The notes beneath the pieces were generated by a model that saw only the letters and a list, made by a program, of their open reading frames with translations, had not been told where the DNA came from and did not search any database. A program made the position numbers and the translations under genes. A stretch of 27,615 nucleotides of DNA from an uncultured Lachnospiraceae bacterium (GTDB taxonomy: Bacteria; Bacillota; Clostridia; Lachnospirales; Lachnospiraceae), in contig CAJTMZ010000020.1 in NCBI GenBank assembly GCA_910577445.1, positions 14,079-41,693 on the forward strand, written 5' to 3'. Of this stretch, positions 7,056 through 15,116 are shown piece after piece. The first letter of the stretch is position 1. Each line of letters begins with the position of its first letter.

Positions 7056-7586
7056 TCATATCACGCATTCCAACTGACAGTCATAAGGCTCATCCTCCAC
7101 GTGTCCCGGATGGTACCAAGCGGCCTCCACGCAGCCCATGGCTTTATAAAAAGCCTGGCTTTCAACGGCGGAGTGGGCGGAAATGTAGAGCTTTTTCGCG
7201 CCGTTTTTTCCAGCCCATTCTTTGGCGGACTGAAAAAGAGTTCTTCCTATTCCATGGCCCCGCATGTCCTCGGAGATATGGATTGAGGCCAAATCAAGGT
7301 ATTTGTTTTCACCGCCGAACAGACCGGCCGTGACGGCGACGAAGCCTTTCAGACGTCCTTCCGAAAAAGCGCCGGCGACAAAACCGCCCTCAAGGATGGT
7401 CCGCTTTAAACAGTCTGTCAATATCCGATAGTCGTCTTCGCTCCAGTCGTCAATAAAGGGAGCGTCTTTTATTACCCATGCTCCGGCTTCCCGGCGCCAG
7501 CATTTATTCACTATCTGACGGCGGATAAAATCCCTGAATAACTCCCTGCCAATTTCGTTCATTTCCAGATTTCTATATTGAATCAT
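7056..7586 (-). CDS. GNAT-family N-acetyltransferase
   Basis: This 176-residue protein starts at the ATG at 7586 (MIQYRNLEMNE), with AAAGGATTT as ribosome binding site about eight bases upstream. An upstream TTG at 7616 would add ten residues and lacks a good site. The acetyl-CoA binding motif A is clear: IHISEDMRGHGIGRTLFQSA, with the R/Q-x-x-G-x-G/A form RGHGIG, at about residues 103-122. It is followed by KKLYISAHSAVESQAFYKAMGC, which contains the conserved tail of the fold (given here in its shorter form SAVESQAFYKAMGC). GNATs transfer acetyl from acetyl-CoA to amines; the acceptor (peptide, antibiotic, polyamine) cannot be told. It is transcribed divergently from the sugar cassette and shares a 195-base intergenic region with it. 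Confidence 0.9.
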   Translation of the reverse strand: MIQYRNLEMNEIGRELFRDFIRRQIVNKCWRREAGAWVIKDAPFIDDWSEDDYRILTDCLKRTILEGGFVAGAFSEGRLKGFVAVTAGLFGGENKYLDLASIHISEDMRGHGIGRTLFQSAKEWAGKNGAKKLYISAHSAVESQAFYKAMGCVEAAWYHPGHVEDEPYDCQLECVI

Positions 7587-7618
7587 TGCCAAAATCCTTT
7601 CAGTTATTTTAAACAAAG

Positions 7619-7648
7619 TGTATATGAATTATTGTTGATTTTCAACAA
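7619..7648 (-). promoter_or_regulatory. Promoter for the GNAT gene
   Basis: On the minus strand, TTGTTG (7648-7643), an 18-base spacer and TATACA (7624-7619) lie 33 bases before the ATG at 7586. The -35 is embedded in the 17-bp palindrome described separately. Confidence 0.55.
7632..7648. promoter_or_regulatory. 17-bp perfect-armed palindrome in the GNAT/sugar cassette divergent region
   Basis: TTGTTGATTTTCAACAA has two perfect 7-bp arms (TTGTTGA/TCAACAA) with a TTT centre. It overlaps the GNAT -35 and lies 71-87 bases upstream of the cassette -10. The LacI-type regulator at 11894 is the obvious candidate binder, but classical LacI sites have an even length with a central CG, so this is only a hypothesis. 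Confidence 0.5.
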
Positions 7649-7695
7649 CTAACTATAAAAAATCAGTAAATTTCTATAAAAAATAAATATTGTAC

Positions 7696-7724
7696 CTGTT
7701 TTTTTCGGCGGATTATAGTATAAT
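7696..7724 (+). promoter_or_regulatory. Promoter of the sugar oxidoreductase/isomerase cassette
   Basis: A perfect -10 TATAAT (7719-7724) is preceded at 17 bases by a weak -35 CTGTTT (7696-7701). Transcription would start near 7731, giving a leader of about 50 bases. The leader holds a small GCCGC/GCGGC hairpin (7753-7766) just before the GGGAAGG ribosome binding site (7771-7777). Confidence 0.55.
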
Positions 7725-7781
7725 ATCCTTTATGAAGTCCTGGGGACAAATTGCCGCGCCAGCGGCGGAAGGGAAGGTAAA

Positions 7782-8672
7782 ATGGAGGCAAAAATTAAAA
7801 TTTCCGGTTTTGCGGATGAAATCAGCGCTGATTTTGTTACTCAGCTTAAGACAGTTGCCGGGTTGGGAATGCATTATATTTCTCTGAGAGCTGCTGACGG
7901 AAAAGGAATTGCAGACTATACAGTGGAGGAAGTGGAAGAAAAACTTCTGCCCAGACTTACGGAGTATCAGGTGAAAGTATCCTCTCTGGGCTCGCCTATC
8001 GGGAAAGTGGGAGTAGACGACGAGGAAGGCTTTCAGAAGCAGAAAGAGCAGTTAAAGGAACTTTGCAAAATCTGCAGACTGTTAGGCTGTAAGTACATAC
8101 GGATGTTCAGCTTTTTTATACCGGAGGGAAAAGACGCGGATGACTATCGGGAAAAGGTAATCGACAGGCTGGGAGAATTTCTGGAAATTGCGAAAAGCCA
8201 TGACGTCATTCTGCTCCACGAGAATGAAAAGGAAATTTACGGAGATACAGGCCAGCGGTGCAAGATATTGTTTGACGCTTTGAAGGATGAACATTTTCAG
8301 GCGGCCTTTGACTTTGCCAATTTTGTTCAGTGCGGAGAGGATACTGAAAAGTGCTGGGATATGCTGCAGCCTTATATCGAATATATTCACATTAAGGACG
8401 CGGTATCCACGGACAACGAGAACGTGGTATGCGGAACAGGGGAAGGCAAAATCAGAGAACTGCTTGAACGGGCGATGATAAAAGAAGGTTATGAAGGATT
8501 CCTGACTCTGGAACCCCATCTGGTGCTTTTTGATTCGCTGGCATCTCTGGAAACGACGGCAGCGGAAAATATTATAAAGGAAAACAAGGCGAAAGACGGG
8601 GCTGAAGGCTATACCATGCAGTACAGAGCGCTGTGCGGAATACTGGACGAAATAAAAGTTGTTTATTCATAA
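7782..8672 (+). CDS. Sugar phosphate isomerase/epimerase-like TIM-barrel protein (first copy)
   Basis: This 296-residue soluble protein is of the xylose isomerase-like TIM barrel family (AP endonuclease 2 superfamily). Likely divalent metal ligands at strand ends are E147 (LLHENEKE), D177 (AAFDFANF), H203 (YIHIKDA) and E244 (LTLEPHL). The family G-x-G-E-G element appears as GTGEGKI (218-224). Members isomerise or epimerise sugars and inositols, or eliminate aglycones from 3-keto sugars. The ATG at 7782 has GGGAAGG at 7771-7777. It is the first gene of a five-gene cassette with two Gfo/Idh/MocA enzymes, a second TIM-barrel enzyme and a LacI-type regulator, so its substrate is probably a sugar or cyclitol oxidised by its neighbours. 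Fold and metal site are sure; reaction is not. Confidence 0.87.
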   Translation: MEAKIKISGFADEISADFVTQLKTVAGLGMHYISLRAADGKGIADYTVEEVEEKLLPRLTEYQVKVSSLGSPIGKVGVDDEEGFQKQKEQLKELCKICRLLGCKYIRMFSFFIPEGKDADDYREKVIDRLGEFLEIAKSHDVILLHENEKEIYGDTGQRCKILFDALKDEHFQAAFDFANFVQCGEDTEKCWDMLQPYIEYIHIKDAVSTDNENVVCGTGEGKIRELLERAMIKEGYEGFLTLEPHLVLFDSLASLETTAAENIIKENKAKDGAEGYTMQYRALCGILDEIKVVYS

Positions 8673-8730
8673 GGAAAAGGCATTCAGCAGAGCTGATATC
8701 CAAATAAAATAAAAGAAAAGGAGAATTGAG

Positions 8731-9924
8731 ATGGAAAAAGTACGTTTTGGTCTGATTGGTATTGGCGCCCAGGGAGGCGCGTATGCGGGATTTCTGACAG
8801 GAAAGGGCGGAATGTTCGGAATGCCGGCGCCGGAATGCCCTCCTCACTGCGCGCTGGGAGCATTATGCGACATTGACCCGGAAAAGGAAGCGCTGTGCAA
8901 AGAAAAGTATCCCGAGTATCCTTTTTACAGTGACTGGAAAGAAATGGTGAATTCCGGAAATGTGGACGCGGTTATCACCACGGTACCCCATTATCTGCAC
9001 ACGGAAATCGCAATTTACTGTTTAGAGCACGGCATGAACGTTCTGGTTGAAAAGCCTGCCGGAGTTTATGCGAAAGCGGTTCGTGAAATGAACGAATGCG
9101 CGGCGGCTCATCCCGACGTGGCCTTTGGAATTATGTTCAATCAGAGAACCAACAAGCTTTACCAGAAGATAAAAGAAATCGTTGCTTCCGGTGAACTTGG
9201 CGAGCTTCGCCGTACAAGCTGGATTATCAATTCCTGGTGGCGTCCGGACAGCTATTACAAACAGAGCGAGTGGCGCGCTACCTGGGGCGGAGAAGGCGGC
9301 GGCGTGCTTGTAAACCAGGCTCCTCACCAGCTTGACCTCTGGCAGTGGATTTGCGGCGTTCCCAGCAAGGTATATGCAAAATGTCTGTACGGCTGCCACA
9401 GAGACATCGTGGTTGAAAATGACGTGACCGTTGTAACAGAATATCCTAACGGCGCTACGGGAAGCTTTATCACCTGTACCCACGACCCCATTGGAACGGA
9501 CCGTCTGGAAATTGATTTAAAGGGCGGAAAGATTGTGGTTGACGGAAGCGCAAAGGCTACCGTTTACCGTCTGAAAAAAGACGAGGACGAACTCAACGCA
9601 TCCTTAAGCATGGGAGAATTGTCACGTCTGACCAGCGGAAATTCTGCAGGCGCAAATGAATTATACACCATAGAAGAATTTGAAAACACAGACGGCTGGG
9701 GACTGCAGCATGTTACGGTTATGGAGAATTTTGCGCTGCATGTTTTAAAGGGCGAAGCGCTTCTTGCTCCCGGCTCCGACGGTATCAACGGCGTAAATCT
9801 GGCAAATGCCATTCTGCTTTCTTCCTGGCTTGGCAGGGAAGTGGAGAACCCGGTGGACGAGGATGTATATCTGGCGGAATTAAATAAGAAGATTGCGGAA
9901 GAAGGAAAATTCCCTACCCGCTGA
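8731..9924 (+). CDS. Gfo/Idh/MocA-family oxidoreductase (first copy)
   Basis: This 397-residue NAD(P)-dependent enzyme has a Rossmann domain with GIGAQG (10-15) and the cofactor-contacting CDIDP (46-50). The family hallmark E107-K108-P109 (VEKPAG) carries the active-site lysine. The C-terminal alpha/beta domain has the substrate segment GGGVLVNQAPHQLDL, with H199 and D202 in the usual catalytic places. These enzymes oxidise or reduce a hydroxyl or carbonyl on a sugar or inositol. The ATG at 8731 follows AAAGGAGA. It lies 58 bases after the first TIM-barrel gene, in the same operon. It is longer than the second Gfo/Idh copy (397 against 333), with an insertion around the CPPHC segment near residues 36-40. 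The substrate is inferred to be shared with the neighbours. Confidence 0.9.
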   Translation: MEKVRFGLIGIGAQGGAYAGFLTGKGGMFGMPAPECPPHCALGALCDIDPEKEALCKEKYPEYPFYSDWKEMVNSGNVDAVITTVPHYLHTEIAIYCLEHGMNVLVEKPAGVYAKAVREMNECAAAHPDVAFGIMFNQRTNKLYQKIKEIVASGELGELRRTSWIINSWWRPDSYYKQSEWRATWGGEGGGVLVNQAPHQLDLWQWICGVPSKVYAKCLYGCHRDIVVENDVTVVTEYPNGATGSFITCTHDPIGTDRLEIDLKGGKIVVDGSAKATVYRLKKDEDELNASLSMGELSRLTSGNSAGANELYTIEEFENTDGWGLQHVTVMENFALHVLKGEALLAPGSDGINGVNLANAILLSSWLGREVENPVDEDVYLAELNKKIAEEGKFPTR

Positions 9925-9941
9925 GAAAAAGTTTTGAGAAA

Positions 9942-9970
9942 GGGCTGCGGGCGTTTGCGCCCGTATGCCC
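9942..9970 (+). other. Intercistronic hairpin between the two Gfo/Idh genes
   Basis: CGGGCG-TTTG-CGCCCG (9948-9963) is flanked by outer GGGC (9942-9945) and GCCC (9967-9970). No T-tract follows, so it is more likely an mRNA processing or stability element than a terminator. It would bury an upstream in-frame ATG at 9965, supporting the start at 10010 for the next gene. Confidence 0.6.
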
Positions 9971-10009
9971 TGTCATGTGCTTAAAAACAGCGCAGAAATG
10001 AGGGAAAAG

Positions 10010-11011
10010 ATGAAAAAAGCGGCAATTATCGGCCTGGGAGATATCTCGGGCATTCATATCGGGGCAATCCGCCAGAATCCGGAAATCACTCTGGCGGCAG
10101 TCTGCGATATCGACGAGGCGGCAAAGGAAAGAGCGCCGGAGAACGTTCCCTTTTATACGGATTTCAGGGAAATGATAGAGCGGGAGAGGCCGGATGTGGT
10201 ACATGTCTGCCTTCCCCACTATTTACATGTGCCGGTATCCTGTGAAGCGGCTGAAATGGGCGTTCATGTATTTTGCGAAAAGCCTGTGGCGATGAACACA
10301 AAGGAAGCGGAGGAGTTTGCGGCTTTTGAGGCTTCGCACCCTGAAACTTATATGGGAATCTGCCTTCAGAACCGTTTTAACGAGTCCGTGGAAATGTTAA
10401 AAGGCTTTATTGACAGCGGGGAATACGGCAGGGTAACGGGCGCTAGAGGAATTGTGCCCTGGTCAAGGGAGAAATCCTATTATGATGTGAAGCCTTGGCG
10501 CGGAAAGCTGGAGACGGCAGGCGGTGGCTGCATGATTAATCAGTCCGTCCACACGCTGGATTTGCTTTACCATTTGGGAGGCCCCATTGCGGAGCTTAAG
10601 GCGTCGGTTTCCCAGATACTGGACTACGGCATTGAGGTGGAGGATACGGTGGCGGCAAGCCTTACCTACGAAAACGGCGCCCACGGTCTGTTTATGGCAA
10701 CCAACGCCAATTATAAAAATGAAAGCGTTCAGATTTCCGTACAGATGGAAAAAGCGGAATTTGCCATCATTGACAATGTGCTTTACCGTATTGACGCCGA
10801 AGGGAACCGTGAAAGGCTTGTGGAGGATGAGAGGCTTCCGGGCACAAAGTTTTATTACGGGGCAAGCCATGGCAAACTCATCGCCAGGTTTTACAGGGAA
10901 ATTGAGACGGGCGGCAGGGATTATGTGCATGTGAAAGACGCGGTTATGAGCATACGGCTGATAGACGGAATTCTGGAATCTGGCCGAACGGGAAAGAAAG
11001 TTGCAATATAA
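10010..11011 (+). CDS. Gfo/Idh/MocA-family oxidoreductase (second copy)
   Basis: This 333-residue NAD(P)-dependent enzyme begins MKKAAIIGLGDISG, with the dinucleotide loop GLGDIS at 8-13. E90-K91-P92 (FCEKPV) is the family active-site motif. GGGCMINQSVHTLDL places H181 and D184 as in the first copy. Both copies share PHYLH before the EKP motif and an NQ-x-x-H pattern, which suggests related substrates. The start chosen is the ATG at 10010 after TGAGGG (9999-10004). In-frame ATGs at 9965 and 9998 would add residues before the conserved strand, and the first is inside a hairpin. It is the third gene of the cassette and is followed after 29 bases by the second TIM-barrel gene. Exact substrate is unknown. 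Confidence 0.9.
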   Translation: MKKAAIIGLGDISGIHIGAIRQNPEITLAAVCDIDEAAKERAPENVPFYTDFREMIERERPDVVHVCLPHYLHVPVSCEAAEMGVHVFCEKPVAMNTKEAEEFAAFEASHPETYMGICLQNRFNESVEMLKGFIDSGEYGRVTGARGIVPWSREKSYYDVKPWRGKLETAGGGCMINQSVHTLDLLYHLGGPIAELKASVSQILDYGIEVEDTVAASLTYENGAHGLFMATNANYKNESVQISVQMEKAEFAIIDNVLYRIDAEGNRERLVEDERLPGTKFYYGASHGKLIARFYREIETGGRDYVHVKDAVMSIRLIDGILESGRTGKKVAI

Positions 11012-11040
11012 AAGAAAAGAACAAAAATAGGAGAACGGGA

Positions 11041-11892
11041 ATGGAAAAAGGACTTATTGGTATTCAGATGAGTACAATTAAAAATAAAATAGGAGAGCTG
11101 GGAGCATACGGCACATTAAAAGCCTGTGCGGAACTGGGTTACCACTGTGTGGAAATCAGCCAGATTCCCATGACCCCGGAGAACGTGGCCGGAATGAAAA
11201 AGGCCTGCGATGAATTTGGTATTAAAGTAGCTGCCTGTACGGCGGCTTTAGAGCCTATGATGCCGGGAATGCCGGGCGAATTTCTGGTAAGCGATTTTGA
11301 TAAAATCGTTGCAGACTGCAAAGCGTTAGACTGCAACATGCTGCGTATCGGCATGATGCCCATGAACTGCATGGGAAGCAGAGAGAAAATTATTGATTTC
11401 GTGAAGCGTGCGGACGAGATGGCGGAGAGACTGCAGGAGCATGGTATTGATTTGTATTACCATAACCACCATCTTGAATTTGTCAAATATGATGGCGAAT
11501 ATCTCCTCGACATCATCAAAGACACCACAAAACGGATGGGCTTCGAGCTTGACATTCACTGGATTCAGAGAGGCGGCGAAAACCCGGTTGAATTTATAAA
11601 GAAATACGCCGGACGTATCCGTCTGCTCCACTTAAAAGATTATCGTATCACAGAGATGAACCTGACAGAGGGAGCAGACTTCATGCAGACCTTTGCCAAT
11701 GTGGTACAGTTTGCGGAGGTTGGCGAGGGAAGCCTTCCTATTAAAGAATGTATTGAAGCCGGACTGGCAGGCGGCAGCGAGTACTTCCTGATTGAGCAGG
11801 ATGATACTTATGGACGCGACCAGTTCGAGAGTTTAAAAATCAGCAGGGACAATTTAATTGCCCTTGGATATGGAGATTGGTTTAATATTTAA
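11041..11892 (+). CDS. Sugar phosphate isomerase/epimerase-like TIM-barrel protein (second copy)
   Basis: This 283-residue protein is a xylose isomerase-like TIM barrel. Conserved strand-end motifs are HNHHLEF (141-147), LDIHW with D171, LLHLKDYR with H197, VGEG (227-230) and LIEQDD with E252. The HNH-x-x-EF form is typical of the IolE/IolI-like branch, which includes inosose dehydratase and sugar epimerases, rather than DNA endonucleases. It is clearly a different subfamily from the copy at 7782. The ATG at 11041 follows AGGAGAACGG. It ends one base before the LacI-type regulator gene, so the two are co-transcribed. With two oxidoreductases beside it, it probably acts on an oxidised sugar or inositol intermediate; the reaction is inferred, not shown. 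Confidence 0.87.
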   Translation: MEKGLIGIQMSTIKNKIGELGAYGTLKACAELGYHCVEISQIPMTPENVAGMKKACDEFGIKVAACTAALEPMMPGMPGEFLVSDFDKIVADCKALDCNMLRIGMMPMNCMGSREKIIDFVKRADEMAERLQEHGIDLYYHNHHLEFVKYDGEYLLDIIKDTTKRMGFELDIHWIQRGGENPVEFIKKYAGRIRLLHLKDYRITEMNLTEGADFMQTFANVVQFAEVGEGSLPIKECIEAGLAGGSEYFLIEQDDTYGRDQFESLKISRDNLIALGYGDWFNI

Positions 11893-11893
11893 C

Positions 11894-12925
11894 ATGGGAA
11901 AAGTAACAATTCAAAGTATGGCAAGAGAGCTGGGTTTTTCCAGAAATACGGTATCCATGGCTCTGAAGGGGAATGAAACGGTAGCGCCCCAGACCCGGGA
12001 AATGATTTTAAGGTATGCCGAACGGGCGGGGTATTTAGGTGCATTTTCTGCCGGGCGTGACACGGAACCTGATGAAAGCGCCACTTACCATATTATGATT
12101 TTGCGTAAACCTGATATGGCGGTTTACTGGGATAAGATTATCAGCGGGATATCGGAGGAAGCCTGCCGGAACCAGTGCCAGACGCAGGTCGCGGTGGTAA
12201 CAAACGAGGCGGAAGAGAGACTCCAGCTTCCACTTGGACTTGATGAAAGCATCCATGCAGTTTTTTGTGTAAAGATGCTGAACAGAGACTACATAAAAAA
12301 AATAAAAGCAATGGGCATTCAGATTTATATGCTGGATAACTACAAAGACGAAGGGGAAGAACTTTTAGGCGATGTGGTTAAAATGGAAAGCTTTCATCCG
12401 GTTATGCAGCTTACCCGCCACCTTTTAGGGCAGGGAATGAAACGGATTGGCTTCTTAAACGAAACCAGCAGTTTATATGAGTCCATGAATGACAGGTACA
12501 GCGGCTATTTGTATGCAATGGGAACGGCGGGAATCAGGCCGGACGCTGATATTGTAATGCCGGACGTTGACAGCAGCACTTTTTATTATCCGGAGACTTT
12601 TGAGAAAATCGTTGAAGAGTACGAGACACTCCCTGAAGCGGTGGTGTGCGGGAATGATTCTATTGCGAAGTACCTGACACAGGCATTGCGCAAAAAGGGT
12701 GTCCGTGTTCCGGAGGACGTGGCGGTAACGGGTTTTGACAATGACGAGGAAGATATGTTGTCGCCTTTCTTTACCACGGTCAACGTGGATGCAAAGTGGC
12801 TGGGAAAACGAATGGTGCAGTGCTTTTTGTGGAGAATCAGGCATCCTGACGCTCCTTATGAAAAGATAGCCGTTTCGGGGCAGGTTGTGATACGAAAGTC
12901 TTCCTGCCGCCAGAAAAAAGGCTGA
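11894..12925 (+). CDS. LacI/GalR-family transcriptional regulator
   Basis: This 343-residue protein has an N-terminal helix-turn-helix (VTIQSMARELGFSRNTVSMALKG, residues 4-26, here split as VTIQSMAREL and GFSRNTVSMALKG). A periplasmic-binding-protein-like effector domain follows, with typical motifs GMKRIGFLNE, AVVCGNDSIAKYL and VPEDVAVTGFDNDE. The stretch between the two domains is unusually rich in acidic and polar residues where many LacI members have a hinge helix. The ATG at 11894 matches the family N-terminus (MGKVTIQSMA), one base after the preceding stop. No strong ribosome binding site lies at normal distance, so translation is probably coupled. Being the last gene of the cassette, it likely reports the sugar substrate and controls the promoter at 7696-7724. 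Confidence 0.9.
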   Translation: MGKVTIQSMARELGFSRNTVSMALKGNETVAPQTREMILRYAERAGYLGAFSAGRDTEPDESATYHIMILRKPDMAVYWDKIISGISEEACRNQCQTQVAVVTNEAEERLQLPLGLDESIHAVFCVKMLNRDYIKKIKAMGIQIYMLDNYKDEGEELLGDVVKMESFHPVMQLTRHLLGQGMKRIGFLNETSSLYESMNDRYSGYLYAMGTAGIRPDADIVMPDVDSSTFYYPETFEKIVEEYETLPEAVVCGNDSIAKYLTQALRKKGVRVPEDVAVTGFDNDEEDMLSPFFTTVNVDAKWLGKRMVQCFLWRIRHPDAPYEKIAVSGQVVIRKSSCRQKKG

Positions 12926-12950
12926 TTGAAAATTTTATTATGTTGTGATA

Positions 12951-12996
12951 AATGCCCTTGGCGTTCAATAAGAATTGAACGTCACAGGGCATTTTC
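12951..12996. terminator. Terminator between the LacI gene and nudC
   Basis: A long hairpin pairs ATGCCCT with AGGGCAT and CGTTCA with TGAACG around an 8-base loop, with a small internal bulge. TTTTC follows on the plus strand. It separates convergent genes and probably works for both; the next 55 bases show no other feature. Confidence 0.8.
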
Positions 12997-13051
12997 TCAA
13001 AGATAAAGAAAGCAGTCCATTGGCATAAAGACTGATAAAAACACCGGTATT

Positions 13052-13924
13052 CTAAAGAACATGTCCTGTCTTAAACTGCATAATCATTTCCCGGGTAAGG
13101 CTTACGTGGTCGTCCGTCAAATCAATTTCGTCGCGGTGAAACCATCCCGCCTCCGACAGCTCGTTTTTATCCAGCGTAATTTCATCGGCGCCGTCAAGGT
13201 CGCAGAAAAATCCCATCAACAGGCTTCCGGAAAAGGCCCAGGGCTGGCTTTTATAGTAGCGGATATTTTTTACCTTCAGGCCCACTTCTTCCATGACTTC
13301 CCTTTCCACAGTCTGCTCGGCGCTTTCTCCGATTTCCGTAAAACCGGCAATCAGGGCATAATTGGTATAAGCCCGTCCGGCATATTTGCTCATCAGAATT
13401 TTATCTTTGTTCAGGACGCCCACGATGACAGCGGGAGAAATCCGCGGGTATACCATATTAAGGCACTGCGGACAGGAAAGCATACGCTCCTTACGGTCGG
13501 GGAGCATCAGGTGGCCGCAGCGCCCGCAGAACCGGTTGGTCTCGTACCATCCATAGAGGTGGTGGGCGGTGATACCGGCAAAAGCCGTGTGCTTTGACAT
13601 GGCGGTTCGGAAGACACGCACATTTTCGTAAGCGTAGCCGGGCAGTTCGATTACAGGCACATCGCCGCTTATGCTTCGGTTATCTGCAGGGCTAAGGGCG
13701 GCGGGCAAACCGGCCAGAAAATATTTGTAATTATCAATGGAGAAAAGATAATGGTAGTCAGGGTCAAAACCGGCCAGTTCCCTGAAGGAAGGGTATCTGA
13801 GCTTCTGGTTCTGATATCGTATCAGTACGGTATTTTTGTGAAAAACTAAGACGAAATCATTTTCAGAAGGTGCGACGTCGTGATATTCATTGTGATATAT
13901 TCTGGGATAAATGTCCTGTATCAT
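13052..13924 (-). CDS. nudC: NADH pyrophosphatase / NAD-RNA decapping Nudix hydrolase NudC
   Basis: This 290-residue protein has an N-terminal variable domain, a zinc ribbon with C133, C136, C151 and C154, and a C-terminal Nudix domain. The Nudix box runs from G194 to L216 (start GFTEIGE, end REVMEEVGL) and fits G-x5-E-x7-R-E-U-x-E-E-x-G-U. The NudC signature SQPWAFSGS (226-234) follows it and separates this from other Nudix proteins. NudC hydrolyses NAD(H) to NMN(H) and AMP and removes NAD caps from RNA. I chose the ATG at 13924 (MIQDIYPRI), with AAGGAGAA upstream. An in-frame TTG at 13957 would add 11 residues. It stands alone, divergent from prmA. Confidence 0.95.
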   Translation of the reverse strand: MIQDIYPRIYHNEYHDVAPSENDFVLVFHKNTVLIRYQNQKLRYPSFRELAGFDPDYHYLFSIDNYKYFLAGLPAALSPADNRSISGDVPVIELPGYAYENVRVFRTAMSKHTAFAGITAHHLYGWYETNRFCGRCGHLMLPDRKERMLSCPQCLNMVYPRISPAVIVGVLNKDKILMSKYAGRAYTNYALIAGFTEIGESAEQTVEREVMEEVGLKVKNIRYYKSQPWAFSGSLLMGFFCDLDGADEITLDKNELSEAGWFHRDEIDLTDDHVSLTREMIMQFKTGHVL

Positions 13925-13975
13925 TTTAATTTCTCCTTCTCGTTGGGTATGGTTCAAATTAATATAGAAGTAAAA

Positions 13976-14004
13976 TTAGTTCTGTGATAGTATATTTATA
14001 TAAT
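13976..14004 (+). promoter_or_regulatory. Promoter of the prmA-rsmE operon
   Basis: A -10 TATAAT (13999-14004) sits 17 bases after a weak -35 TTAGTT (13976-13981). It leaves a leader of about 100 bases before prmA, in which I saw no riboswitch. Confidence 0.5.
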
Positions 14005-14108
14005 ATAGTGTATGGCTTCGGCGCGCAAGCGCAAAGAGAGGCAGGCGCTTATGACGCCAGGTACAAAACAGAACTGGTGAAAATACCGGCTAATGAAAGG
14101 GATTTCCT

Positions 14109-15116
14109 ATGAAATGGACAAAATTTAAAATAAAAACGATTACCGAGGCCGAAGATATCATTATCAGTACGCTCTACGACATTGGCCTTGAGGGAGCGCA
14201 GATTGAGGACAAGGTTCCGCTGACCGCGCTGGAAAAGGAGCAGATGTTTGTGGATATTCTTCCTGACGGGCCGGAGGATGACGGAATCGCGTGGCTGAGC
14301 TTTTTTGTAGAGGAAAAGGAAGGGAGCGGGCAGGCAGAAGGAAGCGGTTATCCGCTGCTTATTTTAAACGGAGAAGATACCACGGCGGAAACTATTCTGG
14401 AAAACGTGAAGGGCGAGCTGGAGGAGCTGCGTTCTTTTATGGACATCGGAGAAGGAACCGTTGCGATAGAAGAGACGGAGGACATTGACTGGATAAATAA
14501 CTGGAAACAATATTTTCACCAGTTTACAATAGACGATGTTCTGGTAGTTCCCTCCTGGGAGAAGATTGAAACGGAAGGGAAAATGGTGCTGCATATAGAC
14601 CCCGGCACGGCTTTCGGGACGGGAATGCACGATACCACCCAGCTTTGTATCAGGGCGCTGCGCAAGTTTATTACAGAGGAGACTGTGCTTTTGGACGTGG
14701 GAACCGGGAGCGGGATTCTGGCAATCCTTTCCATTATGTTTGGCGCGAGGAAAGCCTTAGGGACAGACCTTGACCCCTGCGCAGTAGAAGCCGTCCGGGA
14801 AAACAAAGAAGCGAACGGCATAAAGGATGAGGATTTTCAGCTTATTATCGGAAACATTATCACGGATAAGGAAGTGCAGGATAGGGCCGGTTATGAGTGC
14901 TATGATATTGTGGTGGCTAATATTCTGGCGGAGGTTCTGGAGGGGCTGACGCCTGTTATTGTGCACCAGTTGAAAAAGGGCGGTATCTATATTACATCCG
15001 GTATTATTGACGATAAGGAAGAGAAAGTGGTAGAAGCGGTAAAGGCGGCCGGGCTTGAAGTCCTTGAAGTGAATTATCAGGGAGAGTGGGTCAGCGTGAT
15101 TGCGAGGAAGAAATGA
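14109..15116 (+). CDS. prmA: Ribosomal protein L11 methyltransferase PrmA
   Basis: This 335-residue SAM-dependent methyltransferase trimethylates lysines and the N-terminus of ribosomal protein L11. An N-terminal L11-recognition domain (about 1-130) opens with MKWTKFKIKTITEAEDII. The catalytic domain shows DPGTAFGTGMHDTTQLC (about 163-179), the SAM loop LLDVGTGSGILAI (about 197-209), GTDLDPCAVE for the acidic ribose contact, and VVANILAEV. Length is slightly above the usual 290-320 residues because of an acidic, glycine-rich insertion in the N-terminal half (EEKEGSGQAEGSG). The ATG at 14109 follows GAAAGGGA. It overlaps rsmE by four bases (ATGA), a common pairing in Firmicutes. Confidence 0.94.
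   Translation: MKWTKFKIKTITEAEDIIISTLYDIGLEGAQIEDKVPLTALEKEQMFVDILPDGPEDDGIAWLSFFVEEKEGSGQAEGSGYPLLILNGEDTTAETILENVKGELEELRSFMDIGEGTVAIEETEDIDWINNWKQYFHQFTIDDVLVVPSWEKIETEGKMVLHIDPGTAFGTGMHDTTQLCIRALRKFITEETVLLDVGTGSGILAILSIMFGARKALGTDLDPCAVEAVRENKEANGIKDEDFQLIIGNIITDKEVQDRAGYECYDIVVANILAEVLEGLTPVIVHQLKKGGIYITSGIIDDKEEKVVEAVKAAGLEVLEVNYQGEWVSVIARKK

Noticed and set aside
7782..12925. A complete C-glycoside deglycosidase locus of the DgpB/DgpC kind
   Set aside because: That enzyme needs a small partner subunit of about 130 residues; none is encoded in the cassette, so only a looser relation to keto-sugar pathways is proposed.
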